Below are positions 19,093-28,339 of a stretch of 64,000 nt of DNA, piece by piece. The position numbers and the translations under genes were made by a program. A model generated the notes under the pieces. It searched no databases, was not told the DNA's origin, and saw nothing but the letters and a program-made list of their open reading frames with translations. This DNA comes from Flammeovirga aprica JL-4 (GTDB taxonomy: Bacteria; Bacteroidota; Bacteroidia; Cytophagales; Flammeovirgaceae), in NCBI RefSeq assembly GCF_012844305.1, contig NZ_JABANE010000044.1, positions 1 through 64,000 on the forward strand, given 5' to 3'. Position 1 is the stretch's first letter; every line of letters begins with the position of its first letter.

Positions 19093-20547
19093 ATGAAAAA
19101 TATGCGTCCTATCATGCTGGTAGGTACCGGTTCTGACGTAGGAAAAAGTTGGATCACCACAGGTATTTGCCGTTGGTTGAAAAATAAAGGTTATCAACCG
19201 GCACCTTTCAAAGCCCAAAACATGTCACTGAATAGTTTTGCAACTTACGATGGACTGGAAATTGGAAGGGCACAAGCGGTACAGGCAGAAGCATGTCAGT
19301 TGCCCGTGATGGTAGAGATGAATCCCGTTTTATTAAAACCTTCCGCAAAAAATAAATCACAAGTAGTACTTCACGGTAAACCAATTGGTGATCAAACAGC
19401 CAAAGATTATTTCTTAGGAGAAAATAAGAAACACCTCTTTGCGGAAGCTCAAAAAGCCTTTCAAAAACTTTCAGATCAGTATGGACCCATCGTAATGGAA
19501 GGGGCAGGGAGTATTAGTGAACTGAATTTGAAGCATAGAGATATTGTAAATATGCGTATGGCAAAAGCGTCTAATGCGTGTGTTTATTTGGTAGCGGATA
19601 TTGATAGAGGAGGCGTTTTCGGTAGTGTGTATGGCACGATTGCTTTGTTGGAAGATTGGGAAAAGGAGCTGTTGAAAGGCATTATCATCAATAAATTTAG
19701 AGGGGACGCAAGCCTTTTTGTAGAAGGAAAGAAGAAGTTGGAAGAGTTGACGGGCTATCCTGTTTTGGGCGTATTGCCTTATGCTCAAGATATTATTATT
19801 GAAGAAGAAGATTCTGTTGCTTTAAGCACTAGAAATATTACAGCCGAAGAAGGAATGCTCAATGTGGCGGTAGTGAAGCATTATTACATGTCGAATTATA
19901 CCGATTTCCAAGCCTTGGAAAATGAGCCATTGATCAACCTTTATTATACTAGAGATCATGCAGAACTGAAAAAAGCAGATGTGATTGTACTTCCGGGAAC
20001 GAAGAACACCATGAATGATCTAGCGAAGCTGAAAGAAGAAGGTATCGATAAATTGATCAGTGAATTGTATGACAAAATTCCAATCATAGGTGTTTGCGGA
20101 GGCTATCAGATGCTTGGTAAAGTGGTCTACGATCCTCATCATGTGGAAGGAGAAAAAGAAGAAGAACTCGGATTGGGAATTTTTGATATTGAAACGACTT
20201 TATCGGAAAATAAACAAACTGTACAACAACAATTCACCTTTAAAAATTATGATGAAGTGTGTGAAGGATATGAGATACACATGGGTGAAACGTTGGTGCC
20301 AGAAGCTTTTGTTTTGAATACAATGGGAGATGTGAAGGAAGGATTTTTTGATGGAAAATTGAGTTGGGGTACGTATCTGCATGGTGTTTTTGATAATCAA
20401 GTAGTGGTCAATGAACTTTTGAAAAGAAAGTTTCCTGATGCGGAGGCTCAAGATTACAAGACATTCAAAGGAGAACAGTTTGATAAACTGGCAGACTGGG
20501 TAGAGGAGAATTTGGAGATCAATAAAATCATGGAAGATATATGCTAA
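19093..20547 (+). CDS. cobQ: Cobyric acid synthase CobQ/CbiP
   Basis: This 484-residue enzyme amidates side chains b, d, e and g of adenosylcobyrinate a,c-diamide, with glutamine as ammonia source. The N-terminal synthetase half has the P-loop-like GTGSDVGKSWITTGICRWL and PFKAQNMSLNSF, diagnostic of CobQ over CbiA. The glutamine amidotransferase half has the nucleophile Cys in IGVCGGYQMLGK and the catalytic His near GTYLHGVFDN. It overlaps cobD by 7 bp and so heads a three-gene unit, cobQ-cobD-cbiB. No B12 riboswitch was found in its leader. Confidence 0.95.
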   Translation: MKNMRPIMLVGTGSDVGKSWITTGICRWLKNKGYQPAPFKAQNMSLNSFATYDGLEIGRAQAVQAEACQLPVMVEMNPVLLKPSAKNKSQVVLHGKPIGDQTAKDYFLGENKKHLFAEAQKAFQKLSDQYGPIVMEGAGSISELNLKHRDIVNMRMAKASNACVYLVADIDRGGVFGSVYGTIALLEDWEKELLKGIIINKFRGDASLFVEGKKKLEELTGYPVLGVLPYAQDIIIEEEDSVALSTRNITAEEGMLNVAVVKHYYMSNYTDFQALENEPLINLYYTRDHAELKKADVIVLPGTKNTMNDLAKLKEEGIDKLISELYDKIPIIGVCGGYQMLGKVVYDPHHVEGEKEEELGLGIFDIETTLSENKQTVQQQFTFKNYDEVCEGYEIHMGETLVPEAFVLNTMGDVKEGFFDGKLSWGTYLHGVFDNQVVVNELLKRKFPDAEAQDYKTFKGEQFDKLADWVEENLEINKIMEDIC

Positions 20548-21545
20548 ATGGACATGGTGACGACCTTCATCTCATAAAAGGTCAAATCAAATACAATTTC
20601 AGCTCCAACGTTTTTTACAAAGGATGTCCACTAGCCATTTTGGATGCCTTAAAAAAACAGTTGCATAACATTCAAAACTATCCCTCTCCTGCAGCAGAAG
20701 AGCTCTCTATTTGTGCCTCAAAAAGGTATGATCTTCCTGCTGATAATTTCCTTTTTACCAACGGTGCTATCGAAGCCTTTTATTTGATTGCACAACTGTT
20801 TAGAGGGAAATCAGCGACTATAGTTGGACCTACTTTTTCAGAATATGAAGATGCCTGTAGAATTCATGAGGTAGCTTATCAAGTGGTCGATAGAAATGTG
20901 ATTCAAGAGCATTGTACTGATTTAGTTTTTATCTGTAATCCTAATAATCCAACGGGAAGTGTTTTCAGTAGCACAGAAATAGAACATCTATTAAAGGAAA
21001 ATCCAAGGACAACTTTTGTAATTGATGAAGCTTATATTGAGTTTACTTCAGCCACAGTTTCAGTTACTCCATTGGTCAAAAAATATGACAACTTAATCAT
21101 TGTCCGTTCTCTGACGAAAACCTTTACAATTCCTGGACTTCGCTTAGGTTATATCATTTCAAACGCATTAAAGGTTGATAGTTTGAAAGCCATCCGAATT
21201 CCATGGAGTGTAAATGGATTGGCACTTTCGGCAGGGAAGTTTCTTTTTGAAAACTACGATGATTTGATTTTTGATATTGATCAATTATTAGAAGAACGAA
21301 AAGTTTTTCAAGAACAATTAAAGGAAGTTGATTTTATAGAAATACAGTCTACTCACACCTCTTATTTCTTAGTAAAACTCTTAAAAGGAAAGGCAAGTGA
21401 GTTAAAAAGCTACTTAATTGAAACAGGAATTTTAATTCGTGATGCGACTAACTTCACCAATTTGGAAGGAGAGCAGATTCGACTTTCAGTACAGTCACCA
21501 ATGGCTAACGAACAAATCATTAAAGCATTAAAATCATGGATTTAG
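20541..21545 (+). CDS. cobD: Threonine-phosphate decarboxylase / CobC-like aminotransferase
   Basis: This is a 334-residue fold-type I PLP enzyme. FLFTNGAIEAFYLIAQLF, FICNPNNPTGSVF, VIDEAYIEF and the PLP lysine in VRSLTKTFTIPGLRLGY are all visible. In the cobalamin pathway this relative of histidinol-phosphate aminotransferase makes (R)-1-aminopropan-2-yl phosphate from threonine phosphate. Placement between cobQ and cbiB, with overlaps on both sides (7 and 10 bp), supports that role over HisC. It is slightly shorter than typical CobD. Confidence 0.88.
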   Translation: MLNGHGDDLHLIKGQIKYNFSSNVFYKGCPLAILDALKKQLHNIQNYPSPAAEELSICASKRYDLPADNFLFTNGAIEAFYLIAQLFRGKSATIVGPTFSEYEDACRIHEVAYQVVDRNVIQEHCTDLVFICNPNNPTGSVFSSTEIEHLLKENPRTTFVIDEAYIEFTSATVSVTPLVKKYDNLIIVRSLTKTFTIPGLRLGYIISNALKVDSLKAIRIPWSVNGLALSAGKFLFENYDDLIFDIDQLLEERKVFQEQLKEVDFIEIQSTHTSYFLVKLLKGKASELKSYLIETGILIRDATNFTNLEGEQIRLSVQSPMANEQIIKALKSWI

Positions 21546-22471
21546 CATCTGTCATTATATTAACCATTGCTTTTGTTTTAGATCTTATTTTTGGAGATCC
21601 AAGGTCATTACCACACCTTATTGTAGGGTATGGAAATTTGATTTCTTTTGGAGAAAAAAGGTTGAATAAAGGCAATTATAAACTCATCAAAGGAGCCTTT
21701 TTGACAATTACATTGGTGAGTACCTCTTTTGCCCTACCGTATTATTTTCTGGGTTTGGTACATTCTTTTAATGCAATTATTGCTTCGGTAATCAGTATCG
21801 TATTACTGTTTTATTGCTTAGCGAATAAGACGTTGGTCAAAGAAGGAATTGCCGTTTTTAATGCATTAGAAAAAGACGGATTAGAAGCTGGAAGAAAGCG
21901 ATTGTCGTGGATTGTAGGGCGTGATACCTCTGAATTAAGTGCACAACAAATTCGCACTGCAACATTAGAAACCATGTCAGAAAACCTAAGTGATGGCGTG
22001 ATTGCTCCACTTTTCTATTTTGCCATTTTGGGAGTGCCGGGTGCCATGGCTTATAAGATGATCAATACCTTTGATTCTATGATTGGCTACAAAAATGAGC
22101 GTTACGAAAAGTTTGGTAAATTTGCCGCCAAGCTGGATGATGTGGCCAACTATATTCCAGCCCGTTTAACAGCTCTCTTTATGTTGATCGTTACTTTCCG
22201 TTTAGGCGGACTTTTTACGGTTTTCTCAGAAGGAAAAAAACACAGCAGTCCTAATGCCGGCTATCCAGAAGCAGCGTTAGCTTATATTCTTAATGTGAGA
22301 TTTGGAGGACCTAACTTTTACGGAGGGAAATTAGTAGACAAGCCTTATATCGGTTCTAATGATAGAAATATTCAGCATCATGAAATTCATAAAGTAGGGA
22401 ATATCAACTATGCTACAAGCTGGCTTTTTGTGTTGTCAATTGTCTCTATTCACATAATAATTGCACTTTGA
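21536..22471 (+). CDS. cbiB: Adenosylcobinamide-phosphate synthase CbiB
   Basis: This is a 311-residue integral membrane protein with the CbiB/CobD(Pseudomonas) signature: FVLDLIFGDPRSLPHLIVGYGNLISFGEKRLNKG near the N-terminus, IVGRDTSELSAQQIRTATLETMSENLSDGVIAPLFYF in the middle, and SPNAGYPEAALAYIL. It attaches aminopropanol phosphate to adenosylcobyric acid. It ends the cobQ-cobD-cbiB unit. The downstream spacer holds a repeat rather than a clear terminator. Confidence 0.95.
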   Translation: MDLASVIILTIAFVLDLIFGDPRSLPHLIVGYGNLISFGEKRLNKGNYKLIKGAFLTITLVSTSFALPYYFLGLVHSFNAIIASVISIVLLFYCLANKTLVKEGIAVFNALEKDGLEAGRKRLSWIVGRDTSELSAQQIRTATLETMSENLSDGVIAPLFYFAILGVPGAMAYKMINTFDSMIGYKNERYEKFGKFAAKLDDVANYIPARLTALFMLIVTFRLGGLFTVFSEGKKHSSPNAGYPEAALAYILNVRFGGPNFYGGKLVDKPYIGSNDRNIQHHEIHKVGNINYATSWLFVLSIVSIHIIIAL

Positions 22472-22530
22472 AAAATTTGAATGTTTATAGAAAAATAGAT
22501 TTGATAAAGTTCGGGGTGCTCAGGTGGCAT

Positions 22531-22648
22531 TGAAGGGAAAAGCGTTAAGAATTTTGTGTAATAAGCCGTTGAAAAATCTTCGTTTGTTTGAGCGCAGCGA
22601 GTTTTGAAGATTTTAGGCTTATGGAGCAAAATTTAGCTTTTGACTTCA
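22531..22648. repeat. Imperfect inverted-repeat element (REP/MITE-like)
   Basis: The outer arms TGAAG-GGAAAAGC (22531-22543) and GCTTTTGACTTCA (22636-22648), and inner arms around ATAAGCC/GGCTTAT and AAAATCTTC/GAAGATTTT, enclose the core TTTGAGCGCAGCGAGTTTT. Cores of the type GAGCG-AGCGAG are recalled as common in intergenic repeats of Bacteroidota. The element fills the cbiB to ATPase gap and may act as a transcript end or processing site. No transposase is nearby. Confidence 0.65.
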
Positions 22649-22778
22649 CAGCCTAGATTTTTTTGCTTCGTTTTTTCATCAATGGAAAAAATGAAGAACA
22701 CATAAGAAAAGAGGTGTAGAGAACCAATTTTCTTCTAATTTCATTAAAGGAATAGGTCGTTTTAATTCAATTTTTATA

Positions 22779-23318
22779 ATGCACAAATACATCATCTCAG
22801 GCGCAGCAGGTACAGGAAAAACGACATTAATTAATGCAATAAATAATGACGGTACTCCTACTATGCCCGAAGCTTCCCGACAGGTGATTATGCATGAACA
22901 GTTGACGGGCGGAGAAGGAATGCCATGGCTGAATGTAGAACGATTTAGTGAATTAGTATTTCAAAAAACAATGCGGCAATTAAAAGAGAATCCGGATGCA
23001 GTTTTTTGCGATCGCAGTATTATTGATACAATAGCCTATCTGAAGTTTCAACACAAACCCATTCAAACAGAATTAACAGCATTTCCTTATCAGAAATATT
23101 ATCACAAGCAGGTATTTTTTGCACTTCCATGGGAGGAGATTTATATCACTGATCCTCAAAGACCGGAATCATTTTCTTATCAAAAATCACTGTCTAACGT
23201 ATTAAAAGAGACCTATTTGGAGTATGGATTTGAACTAATTTACCTTCCATTTGAATCTGTAGAAAATCGTATGGATTTTGTTTTTGACAAGGTTTGTATG
23301 ACAATAAAAATTAAGTAA
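22779..23318 (+). CDS. AAA_28-type small P-loop NTPase
   Basis: The protein has 179 residues. The Walker A motif is at the very start (IISGAAGTGKTTLINAI). A conserved MPEASRQVIMHEQL follows, and VFCDRSIIDTIAYL resembles the Walker B/nucleoside-kinase DRS motif. Members of this family are ATPases of unclear substrate, and some are thought to be nucleotide or small-molecule kinases. Its stop codon overlaps the -7 box of the cobalamin operon promoter. Whether it has any link to cobalamin is unknown. Confidence 0.75.
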   Translation: MHKYIISGAAGTGKTTLINAINNDGTPTMPEASRQVIMHEQLTGGEGMPWLNVERFSELVFQKTMRQLKENPDAVFCDRSIIDTIAYLKFQHKPIQTELTAFPYQKYYHKQVFFALPWEEIYITDPQRPESFSYQKSLSNVLKETYLEYGFELIYLPFESVENRMDFVFDKVCMTIKIK

Positions 23319-23323
23319 CTTTG
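23293..23323 (+). promoter_or_regulatory. Promoter of the riboswitch-controlled cobalamin operon
   Basis: TTTG at 23293-23296, 19 bp, then TAACTTTG at 23316-23323: a full match to the Bacteroidota housekeeping consensus TTTG-N19-TAnnTTTG. The first three bases of the -7 box are the TAA stop of the upstream ATPase gene. The predicted transcript start is about 23329-23331, just where the riboswitch begins. Confidence 0.78.
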
Positions 23324-23329
23324 CTATGC

Positions 23330-23560
23330 TTTAAGGGTGTTCCTACAAGTACTAGGATAAATGAATAAATATAAAATATCCATATACTTTAAGGAATGAA
23401 AAGGGAATTTGGTGAAAATCCAATACTGTACCCGCAGCTGTAATCTTTCGTTTTCTTCGGAAAACAATCCTCTTATAAATAACCACTGTTTTGTATTAAA
23501 AATGGGAAGGAGTAAGAAGAGAAAGTAAGTCAGAATACCTGCCTGAAAAAGTACTGAGAA
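23330..23560 (+). ncRNA. Adenosylcobalamin riboswitch
   Basis: This is a cobalamin-class aptamer. The receptor core is around 23402-23452 (GGTGAAAATCC, then TACCCGCAGCTGTAAT). CCACTG and GGGAAGG elements lie in the middle, and the B12 box AGTCAGAATACCTGCC is at 23528-23543. It sits between a strong promoter and the first gene of the cobalamin operon, so ligand binding should lower expression of genes from 23697 onward. An Rfam Cobalamin covariance model should match it. Confidence 0.95.
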
Positions 23561-23613
23561 ATTTAAAGACTTTCGGGAATAAAAGTTCTGACTTTCAATC
23601 TATTGCTAAAACT

Positions 23614-23699
23614 ATTAGTCTCCCAGACTAATTTAAATAAACAGATTGTCATTCTATTATCCCCAATTGTTGCTATTCAATCAAACAATCTGACTAATG
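23614..23699 (+). promoter_or_regulatory. Riboswitch expression platform around the start codon
   Basis: ATTAGTC at 23614-23620 can pair with GACTAAT at 23626-23632 (local hairpin) or with a second GACTAAT at 23692-23698 that overlaps the ATG at 23697. CAGATTGT at 23642-23649 pairs with ACAATCTG at 23685-23692, masking the bases before the start codon. There is no T run, so control is more likely at translation initiation than by termination. Which fold goes with bound ligand is not determined. Confidence 0.6.
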
Positions 23700-24485
23700 G
23701 GGAAAAACATCGCTGAAACTCAACAGATTTTTTTATTTTGTGATGGAGGGTCTTGCCAAAAAGCAGGGTCTGAGGAAGTGGTACGCAACGTACGTGCTTA
23801 CTTGAGAAATAGTGGACAATGGGACAGTACGCACACGATCAAAACAAGATGTAACGGTCGGTGTGAAGATGCTCCAACTTGCATTGTACAGCCTAACTAT
23901 TGGTACAAAGACCTCAATCCACAAAAAGGCTTAGAAATCATCAAAAGCCATATCGAAAATCAAGAACCTGTCACTGATTATTTACTGTATCAGGACGAAT
24001 GGTCTGAAATTAAATCAGACAAAGAAAGAGAGGCATTTACTTCTAAGCCTTTTTCTATCAAAATAGATCCTGATCTTGGAGAATGTCGGATCACTAGGGG
24101 TTTTGCTTCGGACCAATATACCTTTCCTCTTTTTCTTTATTTATCAGAAAATAGTCCAAAATCTACGCTCACACTTTCTGGTCAAAAATCAATCTCATTT
24201 AGTGAAATCAAAAGCGTCAATTACAGTCAAAAGTATACACTTGAATTGGAATTGGAGAGTGAAACCATTGAACTGATTATTGCTCCTATTGACCAGAAAA
24301 ATCAAGAACTCGTCAAAAAGAGAATTGCAGTGGTAGAATATTTTGAACAGCTGAATTCTCTGAAAAAAGGAGTCCGAATGAGAAATAAATTCGGAGAAGA
24401 TATTGGGTTGATTTGGCTGGAGGATCACGCTTGGCAATACTGTATAGAAGTACAATTAAAAGGAATAAAATTGGAAACGGTATGA
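23697..24485 (+). CDS. Thioredoxin-like [2Fe-2S] protein heading the cob operon
   Basis: The protein has 262 residues. The N-terminal domain (about 10-85) has Cys15, Cys20, Cys52 and Cys56 in a C-x4-C ... C-x3-C pattern (FCDGGSC; RCNGRC) as in NuoE-like thioredoxin-fold ferredoxins, plus an extra Cys62. The remaining 170 residues are not recognised; from about 110 they contain beta-rich sequence resembling a DUF2470-like or heme-handling fold only loosely. As first gene under the B12 riboswitch it probably supplies electrons for corrin or cobalt reduction. That role is inferred from position. The ATG lies within the platform hairpin. Confidence 0.75.
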   Translation: MGKNIAETQQIFLFCDGGSCQKAGSEEVVRNVRAYLRNSGQWDSTHTIKTRCNGRCEDAPTCIVQPNYWYKDLNPQKGLEIIKSHIENQEPVTDYLLYQDEWSEIKSDKEREAFTSKPFSIKIDPDLGECRITRGFASDQYTFPLFLYLSENSPKSTLTLSGQKSISFSEIKSVNYSQKYTLELELESETIELIIAPIDQKNQELVKKRIAVVEYFEQLNSLKKGVRMRNKFGEDIGLIWLEDHAWQYCIEVQLKGIKLETV

Positions 24486-25318
24486 AAAAGAAGGTGACTA
24501 TTGTAGGAGTCGGTTGGTTAGGCATTCCGCTGTCAGAACGATTAAGAGAGAGAGGTTTTGAGGTAAAAGGAAGTGTGGCTTCAGAAGAGGAATTAATCGC
24601 TTTTGAATTCACAGATCAGATTTCTCTACTAAAAGTAGAGGAAGATCATATCAAAGGAGATTGGAAGAGTCTGATAACTGAAACCGAAGTCTTGATTGTA
24701 TGTTTTCCACCTGCTGATCGAAGAGATAAACATGGCGTTTATGTCAAGCAGATCGAACAACTGACAAAACAAACACCTCCTCATCAAAAAGTCATCTTTG
24801 TAAGTTCCACTTCAGTTTATCCGAATACCAATCAATCCATCAAAGAATCAGATCAATTCACTCCTGAAACCATAGGAGGGAAAAATATATATCAAGCAGA
24901 ACAAGTTTTACGTCAACATTTTGGAGAGCAATTGACCGCTATTCGCATGGCAGGTTTAATTGGTGGAGGGCGTCATCCTTCTCAGCTTTTAAGAGAAAAA
25001 AGAGTGTTGAAAAATCCGAATGTGCCTGTCAATGTCATTCATCAAACTGATGCTATCAATCTGATTGTAGAAGTGATAGAGCAGGATGTTTTTGGAGAAG
25101 TCATTAATGGGTGTGCGGCACTTCATCCTATCCGAAGGGATTTGTACACCAATGCGGCAATGACATTAGGATTACCTCTTCCAGTTTTCCGAGACTGTAA
25201 AAGCACTGCTTACAAATTAGTTGATAATAGTAAATCAAAGCGATTGCTATCCTTTGAATATAAATACGATGATCCTCAAGCCTACTTCAATGAAAACGAA
25301 GGAGTAAAAATACATTAA
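24482..25318 (+). CDS. NAD(P)-binding SDR/epimerase-like protein
   Basis: The protein has 279 residues from the ATG at 24482, which overlaps the preceding stop as ATGA. An upstream in-frame start at 24413 would invade the previous gene and is rejected. A Rossmann dinucleotide motif (VTIVGVGWLGIPLSERL) lies at the N-terminus. SSTSVYPNT and IYQAEQVLR take the places of the SDR catalytic Ser/Tyr-Lys, and Lys is replaced by Gln, so classic dehydrogenase activity is doubtful. It resembles the YeeZ type. Its place in the B12 regulon suggests a pathway role that cannot be named. Confidence 0.75.
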   Translation: MKKKVTIVGVGWLGIPLSERLRERGFEVKGSVASEEELIAFEFTDQISLLKVEEDHIKGDWKSLITETEVLIVCFPPADRRDKHGVYVKQIEQLTKQTPPHQKVIFVSSTSVYPNTNQSIKESDQFTPETIGGKNIYQAEQVLRQHFGEQLTAIRMAGLIGGGRHPSQLLREKRVLKNPNVPVNVIHQTDAINLIVEVIEQDVFGEVINGCAALHPIRRDLYTNAAMTLGLPLPVFRDCKSTAYKLVDNSKSKRLLSFEYKYDDPQAYFNENEGVKIH

Positions 25319-25320
25319 GA

Positions 25321-26256
25321 ATGAAACAAGGAATACTATTATGTGGACACGGTTCCCGAAGAAAAACAGGAACAGACGCATTTAAAAAACTCGTGGCTTT
25401 ATTGAAAAAAAGGTACGAAAATGAATACGAGGTAGATTACGGTTTCTTGGAATTCAGTCATCCACTTTATGAAGCTGCAGTAGAGCGATTGTATGAAAAA
25501 GGAGTACGAAAAATCTATGCTTTGCCTGTCATACTGTTTGCGGGGTCACATGCCAAAAATGATATTCCTTATGAGATGAACACGATCCAATCGTATTATC
25601 CTGATCTTGAAATCAAGATGGGAACACACATTGGCGTCAGTTCTTATTTGTTGGATTTATCGAAGAAGCGAATTGAGGAACAGGAAGCCTTATTACCGCC
25701 GATTGATCGTAAAGAATGTGGATTGATGGTGATTGGCAGAGGAACTACGGATCCAGATGCTAACTCTGATGTACACAAATTAGCGGCGATGCTTTGGGAA
25801 GGAATGGGCTTTGGTTTTACATCCGTGGCTTATAGTGGTACGGCTTATCCATCTACTGCAGAAGCATTGCCGATGTTTGAGAAACTAGGCATGAAGCGGA
25901 CTTATGTGATTCCATTCTTCTTTTTTACAGGTGTTTTGCTGGAAAGAATTTATGAAACAGTAGAGGAGTTCAACAAAACCTCAACTACTGAATATGTCAA
26001 TACAGAAGCTTTTGGATCAGATGAATTGATTATGAAAGCCTTTGATGAAAGACTAGATCAAGCGAAGAACGGGCTGGCACACATGAACTGTCAATTGTGT
26101 AAATACCGTAAGCAGATTATTGGTTTTGAAGAAGAGGAAGGAAAGGAACAAGTAGGTCATCATCTAAATGTAAAAGGAATTCTTTTCGAGGAGGATGAAA
26201 AAGTAGATGAGAAGAAAGGAGTGATGAAAACGGTTAAAAATATACTGGGGATCTAA
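25321..26256 (+). CDS. cbiX: Sirohydrochlorin cobaltochelatase CbiX
   Basis: This is the 311-residue long-form CbiX that inserts Co2+ into sirohydrochlorin, the early-cobalt entry to corrin synthesis. The first half has [18 protein letters not shown] (metal-binding His) and [15 protein letters not shown]. The second, related half has [21 protein letters not shown]. Near the C-terminus [10 protein letters not shown] offers an MxCxxC motif, as in CbiX proteins that carry an iron-sulfur centre. It abuts cobI (last base shared). Confidence 0.92.
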   Translation: MKQGILLCGHGSRRKTGTDAFKKLVALLKKRYENEYEVDYGFLEFSHPLYEAAVERLYEKGVRKIYALPVILFAGSHAKNDIPYEMNTIQSYYPDLEIKMGTHIGVSSYLLDLSKKRIEEQEALLPPIDRKECGLMVIGRGTTDPDANSDVHKLAAMLWEGMGFGFTSVAYSGTAYPSTAEALPMFEKLGMKRTYVIPFFFFTGVLLERIYETVEEFNKTSTTEYVNTEAFGSDELIMKAFDERLDQAKNGLAHMNCQLCKYRKQIIGFEEEEGKEQVGHHLNVKGILFEEDEKVDEKKGVMKTVKNILGI

Positions 26257-26969
26257 TGGAAAAAGGAAAAGTATACGGCATTTCATTGGGTCCAGGTGAT
26301 CCCGATTTAATTACGTTGAAAGGATATAAACTACTTCAAACTGTTGATAAAATCTATTATCCCGGTTCCATTTTTCAAGATGGAAGAAAGAGCAGTTACT
26401 CCCTTCAAATCATGGAAGACTATGATTTGTCAGAAGAGAAGTTGGTCGGCTTTTATATGGAAATGACCATTGACAGAGTACACGTTCATCCTGTATATGA
26501 AGAGGCTTTTCAGAATATGCAAAAAGATGTTTCGGAAGGGTTGGATGTAGCCATAGTTTGTGAAGGAGACTTGAGTACTTATAGCTCATTTTCTTATCTC
26601 TTAGAAAAATTTCAGCAGACAGATATTCCAATTTCATTGGTGCCGGGCATTAGTTCTTTCCATTTGGGAGCAGCAGAAATCCAACAGCCACTAGCCCTTT
26701 TAGGAGAGACGATTCATGTACTTCCTATTCTGAAATCAACACAGGTTTTAGAAGACGCTTTGAAAGTTTCGGACACGGTGGTATTGATGAAAATCAGATC
26801 GGTGATGCGACACATTCAGCCTATTCTGGAAAGAGAGGAAATCAATTTTACGTATTGTGAAAAGCTCGGAACCACGGAGCAATTCATGACCTCATCATTA
26901 GACAAACTTCAAGAGAGAACTATTCCTTATTTCTCTTTACTGATTATAAAGAAAAACAAACAAGCATGA
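26256..26969 (+). CDS. cobI: Precorrin-2 C20-methyltransferase CobI/CbiL
   Basis: This is a 237-residue SAM-dependent tetrapyrrole methylase. [20 protein letters not shown] is the family start, [20 protein letters not shown] the second SAM-contact motif, and [16 protein letters not shown] the third. [18 protein letters not shown] is typical of CobI/CbiL. It acts on (cobalt-)precorrin-2 and overlaps cobJ by 4 bp. Confidence 0.93.
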   Translation: MEKGKVYGISLGPGDPDLITLKGYKLLQTVDKIYYPGSIFQDGRKSSYSLQIMEDYDLSEEKLVGFYMEMTIDRVHVHPVYEEAFQNMQKDVSEGLDVAIVCEGDLSTYSSFSYLLEKFQQTDIPISLVPGISSFHLGAAEIQQPLALLGETIHVLPILKSTQVLEDALKVSDTVVLMKIRSVMRHIQPILEREEINFTYCEKLGTTEQFMTSSLDKLQERTIPYFSLLIIKKNKQA

Positions 26970-28336
26970 AAATTACAGTAGCAGGCTTAGGACCTGGACA
27001 TAAAGACTATATTTTACCATTGGTGGTCAATGCACTGCAAAAAGCAGATGTAGTGATTGGTTATGACTATTACTTTCAATTTTGCGAAGATTATCTGAAA
27101 GAAGGTGCGGTGAAAATTGCTATGCCTTTAGGAAAGGAAGAAGAGCGTGCAATTGTAGCGGTGGAGGAAGCGAAAAAGAACCAACATGTATTTGTGATTG
27201 GATCGGGAGATGCTAGTATTTACTCCATGGCAGCCATTGTTTATCAAGTGGCTTCTTTAGAAAAAGATTCTGAAATAGAGTTGGAAACCTTGCCGGGTGT
27301 TTCTGCATTTTTAGCGGCAGGAAGTAAGTTAGGAGCTCCATTAGGACACGACTTCTGCTGTATTTCCTTATCCGATTTGATGACGCCTTGGCAAGTGATT
27401 GAAAAGCGTATCCGAGCGGCGGCTGTAGGTGATTTTGTTTGTAGTTTATACAACCCCAAAAGCAAGAAAAGATATTGGCAGTTGGAGCGTTTGAAAAAGA
27501 TCTTTTTAGAAGAACGTGATCCGAGTACGCCTGTAGCCATTATTCGTCAAGTGACGCGTCCTGAAGAGAAAATCACGATCCAAACTTTAGGGACTTTTGA
27601 TGTAGAAATGGTGGATATGTTCTCTTTGGTGATGATTGGTAATTCGCAGACTTTCCAATTCAAAAATCATTTAGTGACACCTCGTGGGTATTTGAATAGA
27701 AAACCTCATACGGGACAGGAAATCCAGCAGGAAAGTTTCCGCATTGTCACAGAACAATTACAAGATGTACAGCATTCAGTAGAAGATAAATGGGCGATTA
27801 CGCGCCTGATCCATACCACGGGAGTTATCGATGATCATGTGCATTATGAAGCCTCTCCAAAAGCGGTGACGACTTTCTCAAAATTCCTTCAAAATGGTGG
27901 GACAATTGTGACGGATGTAACGATGGTGCAAGCTGGCATTACTAAAAGATATGCCAAGGAATACGGCAACCAAGTAGTATGCTGTTTGAATGATCCAGAA
28001 ACGACACTTTTAGCGGAAGAAGAAGATTTGACACGTTCTCAAGCGGGTATTAAAAGAGCGATGGCTTTATATCCTAATGCCTTGTTTGTCGTAGGAAATG
28101 CACCAACAGCTTTGTTTGAATTGACAGATCAGTTGAGAGAAAATCCTGATTTCAAACCGGCAGGGATTATTGGTGTTCCGGTAGGTTTTGTCAATGTCAT
28201 TGAATCCAAAGAACAGTTGGTACAAGTGAAAAATGCCGAGTGGATTGTATTAAATGGCAACAGAGGTGGAAGTAATATTGCCGCCGCTTTGGTCAATGCT
28301 TGTTTCACGCTTCAAGAATCTGAAAACTATTTCTAA
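26966..28336 (+). CDS. cobJ: CobJ-CbiC fusion: C17-methyltransferase / precorrin-8 methylmutase
   Basis: The protein has 456 residues in two enzyme domains. Residues 1 to about 235 are a SAM methylase of CobJ/CbiH type ([59 protein letters not shown]), which contracts the ring at C17. Residues about 260-450 are a precorrin-8X methylmutase (CobH/CbiC): [22 protein letters not shown] carries the active-site His, with [12 protein letters not shown] and [18 protein letters not shown]. The 25-residue linker carries no other domain. These two steps are separated in the pathway, so the fusion probably reflects stoichiometry or complex formation. Confidence 0.92.
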   Translation: MKITVAGLGPGHKDYILPLVVNALQKADVVIGYDYYFQFCEDYLKEGAVKIAMPLGKEEERAIVAVEEAKKNQHVFVIGSGDASIYSMAAIVYQVASLEKDSEIELETLPGVSAFLAAGSKLGAPLGHDFCCISLSDLMTPWQVIEKRIRAAAVGDFVCSLYNPKSKKRYWQLERLKKIFLEERDPSTPVAIIRQVTRPEEKITIQTLGTFDVEMVDMFSLVMIGNSQTFQFKNHLVTPRGYLNRKPHTGQEIQQESFRIVTEQLQDVQHSVEDKWAITRLIHTTGVIDDHVHYEASPKAVTTFSKFLQNGGTIVTDVTMVQAGITKRYAKEYGNQVVCCLNDPETTLLAEEEDLTRSQAGIKRAMALYPNALFVVGNAPTALFELTDQLRENPDFKPAGIIGVPVGFVNVIESKEQLVQVKNAEWIVLNGNRGGSNIAAALVNACFTLQESENYF

Positions 28337-28339
28337 GTC

